DNA of 64,000 nt from Clavibacter michiganensis (GCF_002151125.1 NZ_MDJZ01000011.1:1-64000), one strand, 5' to 3'; shown: positions 27,534 to 35,255, counted from the first letter of the stretch. Translations and numbers: made by a program. Notes: a model not told the origin generated them from the sequence alone.

Positions 27534-27990
27534 CGCCCGCCGCGAGCTTCCGGATCTCGTCCTCCACGGTCATGAGCTCCACGAACACGCGGCCGTACTG
27601 CTCGGCATGCTCACGCATTGACGACAGTGTCTGCTCCTCCAGCTCGGCGCGGCGCTCGTTCAGCTCGCGAGCCTTCAACTTGAGGGCCTGGTAGTCGTCG
27701 TCCTGGGCGCCGGCGGCGTAGTCGAGAAGGAAGCGGATCCAAGGCACCTCGAGGGCGGACGCGAAGACGTAGAGCTCCGCGACTCGGATCGGTCGCGTGC
27801 CGAGCTCGACCTTCGCCACCGTGCTCTGCTGGATCGTGTAGCCCCTGGCGGTCACGCGAGCGGCCAGTTCCGCCTGAGACATCTTCGCGGCCAAGCGGTG
27901 CCCGCGGATCTGTTGCCCGACGTGCTGCTCGACCATCTCGAAGAAGGCCCAGTCCGTCAGGGGGGTCACTTGCTCCGAGTCATTCTGCAT
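27520..27990 (-). CDS. XRE-family repressor of the element
   Basis: 156-aa DNA-binding protein. Residues about 28-85 form an HTH_3 domain (RLAAKMSQAELAARVTARGYTIQQSTVAKVELGTRP), followed by a charged helical C-terminus with several Glu/Arg repeats (about 105-150), likely for oligomerisation. It lies before int and divergent from the HTH/excisionase-like gene, the usual place of a lysogeny repressor. ATG 27990 is chosen because TACGGT (27997-28002, minus strand) lies six bases upstream, a leaderless pattern; ATG 28005 is the alternative and would add five residues. Confidence 0.82.
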   Translation of the reverse strand: MQNDSEQVTPLTDWAFFEMVEQHVGQQIRGHRLAAKMSQAELAARVTARGYTIQQSTVAKVELGTRPIRVAELYVFASALEVPWIRFLLDYAAGAQDDDYQALKLKARELNERRAELEEQTLSSMREHAEQYGRVFVELMTVEDEIRKLAAGDGEA

Positions 27991-28015
27991 GGGGATACCG
28001 TACATCCTCCTCCGG

Positions 28016-28044
28016 TTGACAGGTGCCGCGGCGTGGCGCACACT
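28016..28044 (+). promoter_or_regulatory. Candidate rightward promoter of the element
   Basis: TTGACA (28016-28021), a 17-base spacer and CACACT (28039-28044) form a sigma-A-like promoter directed at the HTH gene. GGTGCC occurs in the spacer and again just downstream, a possible repressor contact. Confidence 0.45.
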
Positions 28045-28092
28045 GGTGCCATCTCCTGCGGAATACTCCGCACTCACGGATTGGAATAGTTC

Positions 28093-28326
28093 ATGCCGAG
28101 CCCCACTGCACCCCTTCCCAAGATCCTCCGCATCGAGGACTTCCCCGACTACGGCACCCGGGCCGAGCTCAGCGCCTTCACCGGCCTGTCGACCGCGACG
28201 CTGTCTCGCTACGCCACCGAGAACATCGGCCCCCGCGTCACCCGCATGGGCCGCGCCGCCGTCCGGTACAAGCGCGAGGACGTCGTCGCGTGGCTCGACG
28301 GTCTGCGCGACGCCAAGAGCGCGTGA
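28093..28326 (+). CDS. Small HTH protein, excisionase/AlpA-like
   Basis: 77 aa. A MerR/AlpA-like winged HTH spans residues about 22-70: GTRAELSAFTGLSTATLSRYATE, then a beta wing and RYKREDVVAWLDGL, the usual end of HTH_17 proteins. Such proteins bind DNA as excisionases or as activators of the early genes. It is divergent from the repressor and first of the rightward transcript, which suits either role. Confidence 0.75.
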   Translation: MPSPTAPLPKILRIEDFPDYGTRAELSAFTGLSTATLSRYATENIGPRVTRMGRAAVRYKREDVVAWLDGLRDAKSA

Positions 28327-28342
28327 CCCCCACAAGCAGAAC

Positions 28343-28374
28343 GACCCCCGCGCGGTTGCAGCCGCTCGAGGGTC
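28343..28374 (+). terminator. Imperfect hairpin after the HTH gene
   Basis: A 13-position stem with two mismatches (28343-28355 with 28362-28374, loop of six) begins 17 bases after the HTH stop. It may be a partial terminator or an RNA structure ahead of the next gene. Confidence 0.35.
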
Positions 28375-28406
28375 ATGAATCCAACTACCAGGACAGGAAG
28401 CAGATC

Positions 28407-28814
28407 ATGACCACCGTACCCACGACCGACGTCGCCGTCGAGGCGCCCACCGACTTCCGAGGCTTCCGAGTGCTGCCGAGGTTCGAGCCCGGAACTGCGG
28501 TGTCCGTCCATGACAGGGGCGACCACGTCGAGAAGGTGCTGCTCGGCATCACCTACAACCTCGAGCTGCGCGTACTCGTCGTGCAGATGTACGAGGGCAT
28601 GACCACCCGTGAGCACCTCTGGGCCCTCTTCCTGGTGAAGGACCTCGTGAACGGTGCGCTGCAGCCGTGCTCCTGGGCGCGCTGCATCCGCGACGGCCGG
28701 CCGACCGAGTTGCTGACCGCTGAGCTCGGATACGGCCTCGAATCGGACACGGACGCCGAGTTCGATCGGCTGGTGGCGCGCTACTACGCGGACGCGGATG
28801 GGTCCCGCGCGTGA
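28407..28814 (+). CDS. Element-borne protein of unknown function
   Basis: 135 aa, soluble, mixed alpha/beta (GFRVLPRFEPGTAVSVHDRG, then LLGITYNLELRVLVVQMYEG). No family recognised. AGGAAG about 7 bases before ATG 28407 supports the start. Its stop lies within 30 bases of the next gene's start, so they are co-transcribed. Position between an HTH protein and a replication-type protein suggests an early accessory role. Confidence 0.65.
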   Translation: MTTVPTTDVAVEAPTDFRGFRVLPRFEPGTAVSVHDRGDHVEKVLLGITYNLELRVLVVQMYEGMTTREHLWALFLVKDLVNGALQPCSWARCIRDGRPTELLTAELGYGLESDTDAEFDRLVARYYADADGSRA

Positions 28815-28842
28815 GCCGGCCGCAGCGGGGGAGGAGACCCCC

Positions 28843-29469
28843 GTGGTAGACGCGCGCTTCCCCGAGCGGTACCTCAGCGACCGACGCATCGCGCGGCTGA
28901 CCGCGGACGAGTTCCGGAGCTACTTCATGGCGACTCTGTGGGGTGTGTCGAATCGCACGGATGGACGCGTTGAGCACGCGGACGTCGCCCTCATACCGCA
29001 CTTCCGAGACGCTGCTGACCGGCTGGTGGAGCTCGGCCTCTGGCAGGTAGCCCCTGACGGCACCGGGTGGATCATCGACGACTTCAAGGAGCTGCAGACC
29101 AGCGCGGAGCAGCTGGAGGCGGCGGCCAAGGCGCGGAAGGCCGACGCGGACAAGAAGAAGCGCCAGCGATCACACGCGAAGGGGGAGCACGCATTCTGTG
29201 GCGACGAGTGCGATGGCTCCTCCTCTTCAGTCCCTCGATTCCCTGCTGTCCCGGGGGATGTCCCGGGGGACGGTCCCGGGGACTTGTCCCGGGGACAGGA
29301 CAGGAGAGGACAGGACAGGCAGGGACAGAAGGGGTGGCCTACGGCAGCGATTCCAGCAGGAGACGAGTCGTGCTGGGCATGCGGGGGAGCGATGGACTCC
29401 TCGGGACACTGCGTCGACCCGACCTGCCCTCAGGCGCAGGAGACTGCGGTGACGCGGTGGGCGTCATGA
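28843..29469 (+). CDS. Winged-helix replication-initiator-like protein with Cys-rich tail
   Basis: 208 aa from GTG 28843, chosen because GGGGGAGGAG (28827-28836) lies six bases upstream; ATG 28798 lacks one. Residues 1-90 resemble the N-terminal winged-helix domain of replication-type proteins in actinobacterial phages and plasmids (DARFPERYLSDRRIARLTAD, NRTDGRVEHADVALIP, LVELGLW). A Lys/Arg-rich linker (about 95-115) follows, then a low-complexity Gly/Pro/Asp stretch encoded by the repeat cluster at 29248-29328, and a Cys cluster CWACGGAMDSSGHCVDPTC that could hold zinc. Role in replication is inference. Confidence 0.6.
   Translation: MVDARFPERYLSDRRIARLTADEFRSYFMATLWGVSNRTDGRVEHADVALIPHFRDAADRLVELGLWQVAPDGTGWIIDDFKELQTSAEQLEAAAKARKADADKKKRQRSHAKGEHAFCGDECDGSSSSVPRFPAVPGDVPGDGPGDLSRGQDRRGQDRQGQKGWPTAAIPAGDESCWACGGAMDSSGHCVDPTCPQAQETAVTRWAS
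29248..29328. repeat. GTCCCGGGG and GGACAG repeat cluster
   Basis: Four copies of GTCCCGGGG (starting 29248, 29260, 29273, 29286) at 12-13 base intervals are followed by five GGACAG units (about 29293-29328). The units contain CCCGGG palindromes. Regular spacing near one helical turn, inside a replication-type gene, resembles initiator binding iterons. Confidence 0.6.
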
Positions 29470-29552
29470 GTGCGGCACCGAGCAGACGTGATCGACCGAA
29501 TCCGAACAACACGAGTGGGCGGCGGTATGTCGGCGCCCTGAAGGAGAAGACC

Positions 29553-29756
29553 ATGAGCGAGAAGAAGATCGACGCCGCACCCCTGGTGGAGCTGATGAGG
29601 GCACGCCACCAGCAGGTCACCTACACGATGGGCGACGAGGGAGGCCAGGGCGAGACGGCCACTCTCGCGTCTCCCGTGTTCACGGCAGCGCAGTGGGAGG
29701 CGATCGCCTGGTACCTGCTCGGTGAGCTGGACGGCACGACGGAGGACGCGCGATGA
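29553..29756 (+). CDS. Small element protein, unknown
   Basis: 67 aa from ATG 29553, with AAGGAG at correct spacing. Two helices (APLVELMRARHQQVTYTMG and TAAQWEAIAWYLLGELDG). No family recognised. Its stop overlaps the start of the scaffold-like gene by four bases (ATGA), so translation of the two is coupled and a role in head assembly or its timing is possible. Confidence 0.6.
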   Translation: MSEKKIDAAPLVELMRARHQQVTYTMGDEGGQGETATLASPVFTAAQWEAIAWYLLGELDGTTEDAR

Positions 29757-30337
29757 CCGACGAGACGACGACCGAGGACGTGGAGACCGTCGAGACGCCC
29801 GAGCAGGTGGTCCCCGAGGCTCCCGACGCTCCTGAGCTGCAGCATGAGCCGGATGAGGACAAGAGCCTCGCGCGGGAGGCCGCGAAGTACCGGCGCGAGC
29901 GCAACGAGGCCACGGCGTCGCTGACGGCCGCGCGGGAGCACGTGACCGAGCTGCAGGCCGAGGTCGTGCGGCTCATGCTGCAGGGACAGCTCGTCAACAC
30001 CGCGGACTTCGACACCTTCATCGGGATCTCGGCCGTGCTCGGCGAGGACGGGAAGATCGACCCCGAGAAGGTCACCGCGGCCGTGGCGGAGCTCGTGCAG
30101 GAGCGCCCCTACCTCGCCCCGCAGAAGCTGATGCCGCGGACGCGCCCGAAGCCCGACCCGGGTGTCCCGATGGATGGGACGGCGCCGGCTAGGCCGAAGA
30201 GCCTGGCGGACCAGTTCGGCGGAGGAGCCGCCACGATGGCCGATTTGTTGCAGCGAGACGGCGAGCACGCAAGAAACGTGCGCGCGAAGTCATCTCGCGC
30301 TAGAATCGAGCTGCACCAGGAGAATTCCGGACAGTAA
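29753..30337 (+). CDS. Phage scaffold-like protein
   Basis: 194 aa. An acidic, disordered N-terminus (about 1-35, many Glu/Asp/Thr) leads to a long coiled-coil helix (KSLAREAAKYRRERNEATAS through LQAEVVRLMLQG, about 37-80), and a basic C-terminal end (about 170-194). This is the usual build of the scaffold proteins encoded just before HK97-fold capsid proteins, and that is where it lies. No protease domain is fused to it. Confidence 0.7.
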   Translation: MTDETTTEDVETVETPEQVVPEAPDAPELQHEPDEDKSLAREAAKYRRERNEATASLTAAREHVTELQAEVVRLMLQGQLVNTADFDTFIGISAVLGEDGKIDPEKVTAAVAELVQERPYLAPQKLMPRTRPKPDPGVPMDGTAPARPKSLADQFGGGAATMADLLQRDGEHARNVRAKSSRARIELHQENSGQ

Positions 30338-30350
30338 CCGGCTCTCGGGT

Positions 30351-30458
30351 CAAGAAGCTCCAGGGGGGCACGCGCGAACGGCAGGGCCGTGGCGTGACCA
30401 TCAGCCGCGACGGCACCGACATCGCGCGTGTGCCTCCCCAGCCCCCTGGAGCTTCTTG
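30351..30458 (+). promoter_or_regulatory. Long hairpin covering the capsid ribosome binding site
   Basis: A perfect 17-bp inverted repeat (30351-30367 with 30442-30458) encloses a second paired segment (30367-30377 with 30422-30434, two-base bulge). The right arm contains the GGAG at 30448-30451 and ends on the first base of the capsid GTG, so the folded RNA would hide the start signals. No T-run follows, so it is not a typical terminator. Confidence 0.6.
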
Positions 30459-31306
30459 TGACCATCTTCACGAACACCGACGACGTCTCGGGCCTGCTGC
30501 CCGCCGAGTACGGTGACCTCATCATCCGGCCCGTCGAGGCGGCATCCGTCGCCCTCTCCGTCTCCTCGTCCGTCGTCATCGACGCCCACGACTGGCACGT
30601 CCCGATCCTCACGGACGACGCCGGCGCCGCCTGGGTCGACGAGGGCGACGACCTCACGAACACCGAGCCGAAGTTCGCCGAGCTCGTCGTGACCCCGAGC
30701 AAGGTCGGCGCCGTCATCGCCATCAGCCGCGAGCTCGCCGACGACTCGTCCCCCGAGGCAGCAGCGGCCGTCGCCGACTCCATCGGCCGTGCCATCGCGG
30801 CGCAGGTCGACCGCGCGTACTTCGGCAACCTGGCCACCCCCGCACCCAAGGGCCTCGACTCGCTCACCGGGACCACCGCGCCCGCCGTCCTCTCGGCCGG
30901 CGCGTCGTGGGCGAACACGGACCCGTTCGCGGCCGCGATCGCCAGCGCGCAGCTCGAGGGCGCGACCATCGACAACTTCGTGGCGAACCCCGTCGACTAC
31001 CTGCAGCTCATGCAGCTGAAGCGCCAGGTCGACAGCAACGAGCCCCTGCTCGGACTCGACGCCACCAGCGCCACCCGCCGGCTGCTCCTCGGTGTCCCGC
31101 TCCTCGCGTCCAAGCACGTGGAGCCGGGCACGATCTGGGGCATCCCGAAGCAGAAGGCCATCGTGGTCATCCGCAAGAACGTGACCGTCACCACCAGCGA
31201 CGAGGTGTACTTCACCACCGACCGCGTGGCCGTGAAGTCCACGATGCGCGTCGGCTTCGCGTTCCCGCAGCCCAAGGCGCTCGTGAAGATCGAGCTCGGC
31301 GTCTAG
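30458..31306 (+). CDS. HK97-type phage major capsid protein
   Basis: 282 aa. Typical major-capsid features: N-terminal GLLPAEYGDLIIRPVEAASV, the strand pair WHVPILTDDAGAAWVDEG, the FAELVVTPSKVGAVIAISRELADDS stretch (shown in parts; this is the E-loop/P-domain region) and the C-terminal AVKSTMRVGFAFPQPKALVKIE. There is no N-terminal delta domain long enough for self-scaffolding, matching the separate scaffold gene. GTG 30458 with GGAG at 30448-30451 is chosen over the upstream GTG. The start is buried in the hairpin described separately. Confidence 0.88.
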   Translation: MTIFTNTDDVSGLLPAEYGDLIIRPVEAASVALSVSSSVVIDAHDWHVPILTDDAGAAWVDEGDDLTNTEPKFAELVVTPSKVGAVIAISRELADDSSPEAAAAVADSIGRAIAAQVDRAYFGNLATPAPKGLDSLTGTTAPAVLSAGASWANTDPFAAAIASAQLEGATIDNFVANPVDYLQLMQLKRQVDSNEPLLGLDATSATRRLLLGVPLLASKHVEPGTIWGIPKQKAIVVIRKNVTVTTSDEVYFTTDRVAVKSTMRVGFAFPQPKALVKIELGV

Positions 31307-31413
31307 CCACCCACAGACTGATCGCCCGCGTTCCTCTCCTGGTCACGCGGGCGGTCACACGGTGGCCGCGGTCCTGGTCAGATCCGCGGCCACCACCCCG
31401 AGGAAGGACGAGC

Positions 31414-31764
31414 ATGCACGTCACCATCGAGCACATCACGCCGTTCCTCGCACGCCCCATCGCTGGTACCGACACCACCCGCGTGAACGCGTGGCTCACC
31501 GCCATCAGCGTCACGCTCACCACCAGGTACCCGACCATCCCCACCGCACTCCTGCCCCTGGTCCACAGCCACACAGCCGACGCCGTCAGCCGCCGCCTCA
31601 CGGGCCAGGACCGCAGCATCGCCCAGCAGACAGTCGGCCCAGCCTCTGTCCGCTACACAGCGGCAGCAGGACGCGCCGGCTACTTCCTCCCCGAGGAGCT
31701 GGCTGGCCTCGACACCGCCCTCGGTGTGGCCGGTACCCGTAGCTACCGCACCCCCGCACCCTGA
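31414..31764 (+). CDS. Head-tail connector-like protein
   Basis: 116 aa from ATG 31414 (GAGGAAGGA before it). Mostly helical, with ITPFLARPIAGTDTTRVNAW, VTLTTRYPTIP and ASVRYTAAAGRAGYFLPEELAGL, a layout that recalls the Gp19/Gp15-type adaptor proteins encoded right after capsid genes in actinobacterial phages. The assignment rests on order and general composition, not on a strong motif. Confidence 0.5.
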   Translation: MHVTIEHITPFLARPIAGTDTTRVNAWLTAISVTLTTRYPTIPTALLPLVHSHTADAVSRRLTGQDRSIAQQTVGPASVRYTAAAGRAGYFLPEELAGLDTALGVAGTRSYRTPAP

Positions 31765-31840
31765 CCCGCTGACGGGTGGGGAGGGGCCCCTTCAGCACCT
31801 CGCAGCCGCCAACCTCCCGCCCGGGCTGGCACGTCTCTCC

Positions 31841-31887
31841 CCGGGTCAATTCGAATTCGCGCCAATTCGATTCGCCGGGTTAATTCG
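31841..31887. repeat. AATTCG repeat cluster before the spike gene
   Basis: AATTCG occurs at 31848, 31854, 31864 and 31882, with a fifth ATTCG at 31870. The outer copies lie in a 13-base direct repeat CCGGGT(c/t)AATTCG (31841-31853, 31875-31887). This AT-rich patch stands out in GC-rich DNA and may be a promoter or protein-binding region. Confidence 0.5.
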
Positions 31888-31915
31888 CTCTCTCGACGCC
31901 TCAGGAAGGCCCACC

Positions 31916-33550
31916 ATGACTGTGATCTACCCCGACCCGCCCGCGGTCCATCCGACGCCCACGCTGACCGAGGTCGACGCCTTCGGGCGCAAGACGCTCA
32001 CGCACCCGCACTACGAGTCCGCTGCGATGTCCGCAGACGAGCACATGCGCCTCGCGACCAGGGACGCCCGGTTCAGCGGCCGAGCGTCCGACGGCATCAG
32101 CAGCGATCTCCTCGGCACCCGCGTCATCGAGCTCGGCGCCGGTACCTACCAGATCTCCGAGCTGCGCGGCATGCTCGGCCGCGAGAACATGACGACGAAG
32201 ATCAACGGCATCCGCTTCATCGGCGCGGGCCGCGGCCTCACCGTCGTCGTCTTCAGCCCCGCCGAGCTCGGCGCGCTCCTGTTCAACGACTTCTGGATCA
32301 ACATCGCGATCGAGGGCATCACCTTCCACACGACGGTCGCCGGCGCGACGTTCATACAGTCGTACACGACCCACAACGCGCAGCAGTACACGTTCACCGA
32401 CGTCTCCTGGACGGGCCCGTGGAAGTACGTGTTCGACCTGCAGGGCAACGACAACAACAGCGAGTTCACGTTCTACTCGTGCTCGACGTCGAAGATGGCT
32501 GCGGACGGCGCGTTCCTCTTCATCGGAGGGGCGAACACGTCTGACCAGTTCTTGAACTATTGGTTCTACGGCTTCAAGCACTGGTCGACGTCGGCCGCGC
32601 TCGTCGATGCCGCACGCGGCGGCCACTTCCACGTCTTCGGCATGGACGTCTCCGACTGGGGCGCCGGCCTCACCTCCCCGCAGAAGCTGTTCAAGCTGCG
32701 CGGGACGTCGCACTCGCAAGGCGTGCAGCACATGCACGTCCGCAGCCTCCGCGTCGAGGCCAAGAGCCCGCTCGCCGGCCTTCTGTACTCGGAGTGGGCA
32801 TCAGGGAACGTGTCGATCCAGGCGGACTGGTCCTCGCAGATGCCGTTCCAGACGTACGGCAACATGCTCGACATCGTCCTCGAGCAGAACAACGGGCCGA
32901 TCTACAACATCCACGACTCCCACCTCGCCGGGACCATCAACATCACCTACGGGGTGAACGCGTATCAGAAGCGCCACCGCGTCGTCGTGCGGGACACCCA
33001 CTGGGCGCAGAAGCTCACCCCGTCCGAGGTCGTCACGTACACGCAGCCGGGCGCGAACAAGATCGACCCGCAGGTCGAGTTCGTCAGTTGCCGCGGTGAC
33101 AGCAGCGATGCCGTGACGTCGACGGCGGCCGGCGCGACCGTGTGGGACGCGACCGTCGGCGCGCTCGGCGGCGATCTCGTGAAGCCGCTCGTGAAGCGGC
33201 AGCTCGTCGTGCACGGCATCAACGGCGGCCTCTCCACTCCGTCTGGCCGCGCGCGCATCAACCTGCCCGTCGGGGCGCTCATCACGGGCATGCGGGCGTT
33301 CGCGCCCGCCGGTACGAGCGCGGAGGCGGATGGCGGCTCGTGGACACTCAGCACCACGGAGGCGACGCCGACGACGGTCGCGTCCCTGGCGCTCACCACG
33401 GCGCGCTCCGCTGGCTACAGCGTCGTGACGGAGCTCGCGGTGCCGTTCCTCTGCAGCACGCGGGAGAGAGCCACCGTGGACGTCGTCGCGGTCGACATCA
33501 CGCAGACGAATGCGCTCGGGCACTCGGTCGTCGTCGAGGGCTACTGGTAG
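31916..33550 (+). CDS. Right-handed beta-helix spike / receptor-binding-like protein
   Basis: 544 aa from ATG 31916 (AGGAAGG before it). Residues about 60-400 form a pectate-lyase-type beta-helix (GTRVIELGAGTYQISELRG, then short strands such as INIAIEGITFHTTVAG), the fold of phage tail spikes and tail-associated polysaccharide depolymerases. The last 120 residues look like a small beta-sandwich (PVGALITGMRAFAPAGTSAE) that may bind ligand or trimerise. No signal peptide. As the only tail-like gene, it would need a partner particle or could be a cargo enzyme. Confidence 0.72.
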   Translation: MTVIYPDPPAVHPTPTLTEVDAFGRKTLTHPHYESAAMSADEHMRLATRDARFSGRASDGISSDLLGTRVIELGAGTYQISELRGMLGRENMTTKINGIRFIGAGRGLTVVVFSPAELGALLFNDFWINIAIEGITFHTTVAGATFIQSYTTHNAQQYTFTDVSWTGPWKYVFDLQGNDNNSEFTFYSCSTSKMAADGAFLFIGGANTSDQFLNYWFYGFKHWSTSAALVDAARGGHFHVFGMDVSDWGAGLTSPQKLFKLRGTSHSQGVQHMHVRSLRVEAKSPLAGLLYSEWASGNVSIQADWSSQMPFQTYGNMLDIVLEQNNGPIYNIHDSHLAGTINITYGVNAYQKRHRVVVRDTHWAQKLTPSEVVTYTQPGANKIDPQVEFVSCRGDSSDAVTSTAAGATVWDATVGALGGDLVKPLVKRQLVVHGINGGLSTPSGRARINLPVGALITGMRAFAPAGTSAEADGGSWTLSTTEATPTTVASLALTTARSAGYSVVTELAVPFLCSTRERATVDVVAVDITQTNALGHSVVVEGYW

Positions 33551-33561
33551 CCGCCCCTGCG

Positions 33562-33614
33562 CGTACGGAGCCCCCGGTGTCCCTCTCTCGAGGCGGCACC
33601 GGGGGCTTCGTACG
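33562..33614. terminator. Strong bidirectional terminator after the spike gene
   Basis: An 18-bp stem with a single G-U pair (33562-33579 with 33597-33614) lies between the spike gene and the leftward cargo genes, closing both transcripts. Confidence 0.8.
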
Positions 33615-33618
33615 TGCG

Positions 33619-33789
33619 CTACTTGCCGTCGACCACGAGGCTGTACGCCTCCGCCAGCATCTTGATGGCGGCCGTGTTGTTGTCGAGCTGGTGCCCGCTG
33701 TCCCGGACAGCTTCGACGCCGTCTGTGATGACGCGGAACAGCGCTTCCTGGGCGGCAGCTTGGGCTGAGGTGGGGGTCTGGTCGGTCAT
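33619..33789 (-). CDS. Small helical cargo protein, unknown
   Basis: 56 aa (MTDQTPTSAQAAAQEALFRV onward). Predicted all helical and acidic, no membrane segment. GAAGGAG lies just before ATG 33789. No family recognised. First stop before the terminator in the leftward cargo cluster. Confidence 0.6.
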   Translation of the reverse strand: MTDQTPTSAQAAAQEALFRVITDGVEAVRDSGHQLDNNTAAIKMLAEAYSLVVDGK

Positions 33790-33874
33790 GGTGCTCCTTC
33801 GGGTCGCGCCGAGCGTACGAAGCCAGGAGGGCGACGCGCACACCCCCGTTCGGGCCGGCGCCGCCGCGTAGGGA

Positions 33875-34357
33875 CTAGCGGAGCTGGGCGAGGAGCGCGG
33901 GGTACAGCTCGGCGAACTCGCTCGCGTTCCTGCCGCTGGACAGGGCGCCGGGCAGGATCGCCTTCTCCACTCCACTATCGAACTCCAGGACCACGGTCGC
34001 GCCGTGCCAGGCCGTCCCGTGGGCGACGAAGCCCGCGGGCGGGTCTTGGACGAGGGAGATGCTCTGAAGCAGGCTCAGGGGCGTAACGGTGACGGTGAAG
34101 GGCTCGTCCTCGTCGCGCCCGGCGCGGACGACGAAGTTCTCCGTGATGGCGACGGCGGTGCCGATGAGCGCGTCGTCGAAGTTGTGCGTGGCGTACTTGA
34201 CGTACTCACCGCCGAGGGCGTGGTCGATGCGCTTGAGGAGCGCCTCGAACGGCTTCTTGCGATTGTCGGGCTCGTCGCGCTCGTACGCGGTCTCGTCGTT
34301 CGCGTAGAAGAGGATGTCGTAGAGGGTGGAGTAGCTGGACTTCGGGTCGTCTGTCAT
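33875..34357 (-). CDS. Cargo protein of unknown function
   Basis: 160 aa, soluble, alpha/beta (SSYSTLYDILFYANDETAYE, HNFDDALIGTAVAITENFVV, GATVVLEFDSGVEKAILPG). No family recognised. TAGCGT (34365-34370, minus strand) lies seven bases before the ATG and no ribosome binding site is present, so it likely has its own leaderless promoter. Own promoters at the att-proximal end of the element are typical of cargo that is expressed in the integrated state. Confidence 0.62.
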   Translation of the reverse strand: MTDDPKSSYSTLYDILFYANDETAYERDEPDNRKKPFEALLKRIDHALGGEYVKYATHNFDDALIGTAVAITENFVVRAGRDEDEPFTVTVTPLSLLQSISLVQDPPAGFVAHGTAWHGATVVLEFDSGVEKAILPGALSSGRNASEFAELYPALLAQLR

Positions 34358-34407
34358 GAGGCCGACGCTAGCCAGGGGGCGAGGCGCTGGATACCTCCCC
34401 TTCGGGG

Positions 34408-34731
34408 CTACGCGTCTGGATCTCTCGGCTCCCACGGATCACCGTTGCGCCACACGCGCCGTGAGGGAGGCAGGGCGTCGCGGTGCTGCAGCCACCACAG
34501 GAACGCGGCCTCGGCGCTGCTGAAGGGCCCGTGCGAGCCGTCACCGAGCCGCGGGGTCAGCATCCACCCGTCCCAGTCGTGCACGAGAGACGCCAGGTAC
34601 CGCCGCGACGGCCACGACGTCGACCGGTCCTCGATGCGTGCGCCGCCCGGTGACGTCCGGTACAGCGCCGGCCCCTGAGGAGCCTCGAGCGGCGTCGGGG
34701 CGGGGGAGTCGCGGCGCACCTTGTTCGTCAT
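34408..34731 (-). CDS. Cargo protein of unknown function, Trp-rich
   Basis: 107 aa, basic, with a Trp-rich centre (SLVHDWDGWMLTPRLGDGSH and AAFLWWLQHRD). No family recognised. Leaderless pattern: TAGCCT (34738-34743, minus strand) six bases before ATG 34731. It is followed 50 bases on by the 160-aa cargo gene with its own promoter. Confidence 0.6.
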   Translation of the reverse strand: MTNKVRRDSPAPTPLEAPQGPALYRTSPGGARIEDRSTSWPSRRYLASLVHDWDGWMLTPRLGDGSHGPFSSAEAAFLWWLQHRDALPPSRRVWRNGDPWEPRDPDA

Positions 34732-34791
34732 CCCCGCAGGCTACGAACGGGCGCCGACACCGCGGCGGCTCATGCCGCGCTACCGTGCCTC

Positions 34792-35247
34792 ATGGACTCA
34801 GGTTGGGCAGCGCTACTCGGTGCCATCATCGGAGCTGTCGCCACGGCCGGTGTCCCGTGGTTGCGGGACTCGCTCACGGAGAAGCGCCGGCGCGAAGAGA
34901 AGCGACACGAGGACCTGGCGGACGCTCTGGCCGAGCTCATCGCCATCATGGCGTTCCGGTCCGCCAAGGCAAAGCTGACCCCCGACGAGCTGGCGCGTTC
35001 GGAGACGGCGGCGGCTCGGTTCACGCTGCTAACCACCCCCGAGGAGAAGCCCGTCGTCGACGTCATGGTGACCGCCCTCTTCGCGCTGTCCTCCGACGCG
35101 AAGCTGACCCGCGTCGACGCCTACATCGTCTTCTTGGACCTCATCAGCCAGTGGCACCAGGGCGCTCTGACTGCTGACGAGGTGAAGACCCGCTACTACG
35201 AGGAGCTCCCCGACGCGGACGACGCCCGATCCGGCACGCCTGGGTGA
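34792..35247 (+). CDS. Membrane-anchored cargo protein, unknown
   Basis: 151 aa. One N-terminal membrane helix (about residues 4-24, GWAALLGAIIGAVATAGVPW) is followed by a charged helix (LTEKRRREEKRHEDLADALAE) and a cytoplasmic domain of about 100 residues. No family recognised. TACCGT at 34781-34786 lies five bases before the ATG, suggesting a leaderless mRNA. A membrane anchor plus cytoplasmic helix is a layout seen in superinfection-exclusion and toxin-type proteins, but nothing here proves that. Confidence 0.6.
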   Translation: MDSGWAALLGAIIGAVATAGVPWLRDSLTEKRRREEKRHEDLADALAELIAIMAFRSAKAKLTPDELARSETAAARFTLLTTPEEKPVVDVMVTALFALSSDAKLTRVDAYIVFLDLISQWHQGALTADEVKTRYYEELPDADDARSGTPG

Positions 35248-35255
35248 CGCAATGC

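Noticed and set aside
30351-30458. Rho-independent terminator between scaffold and capsid genes
   Set aside because: The right arm contains the capsid binding site and start codon and no T-run follows; termination here would silence the capsid gene.
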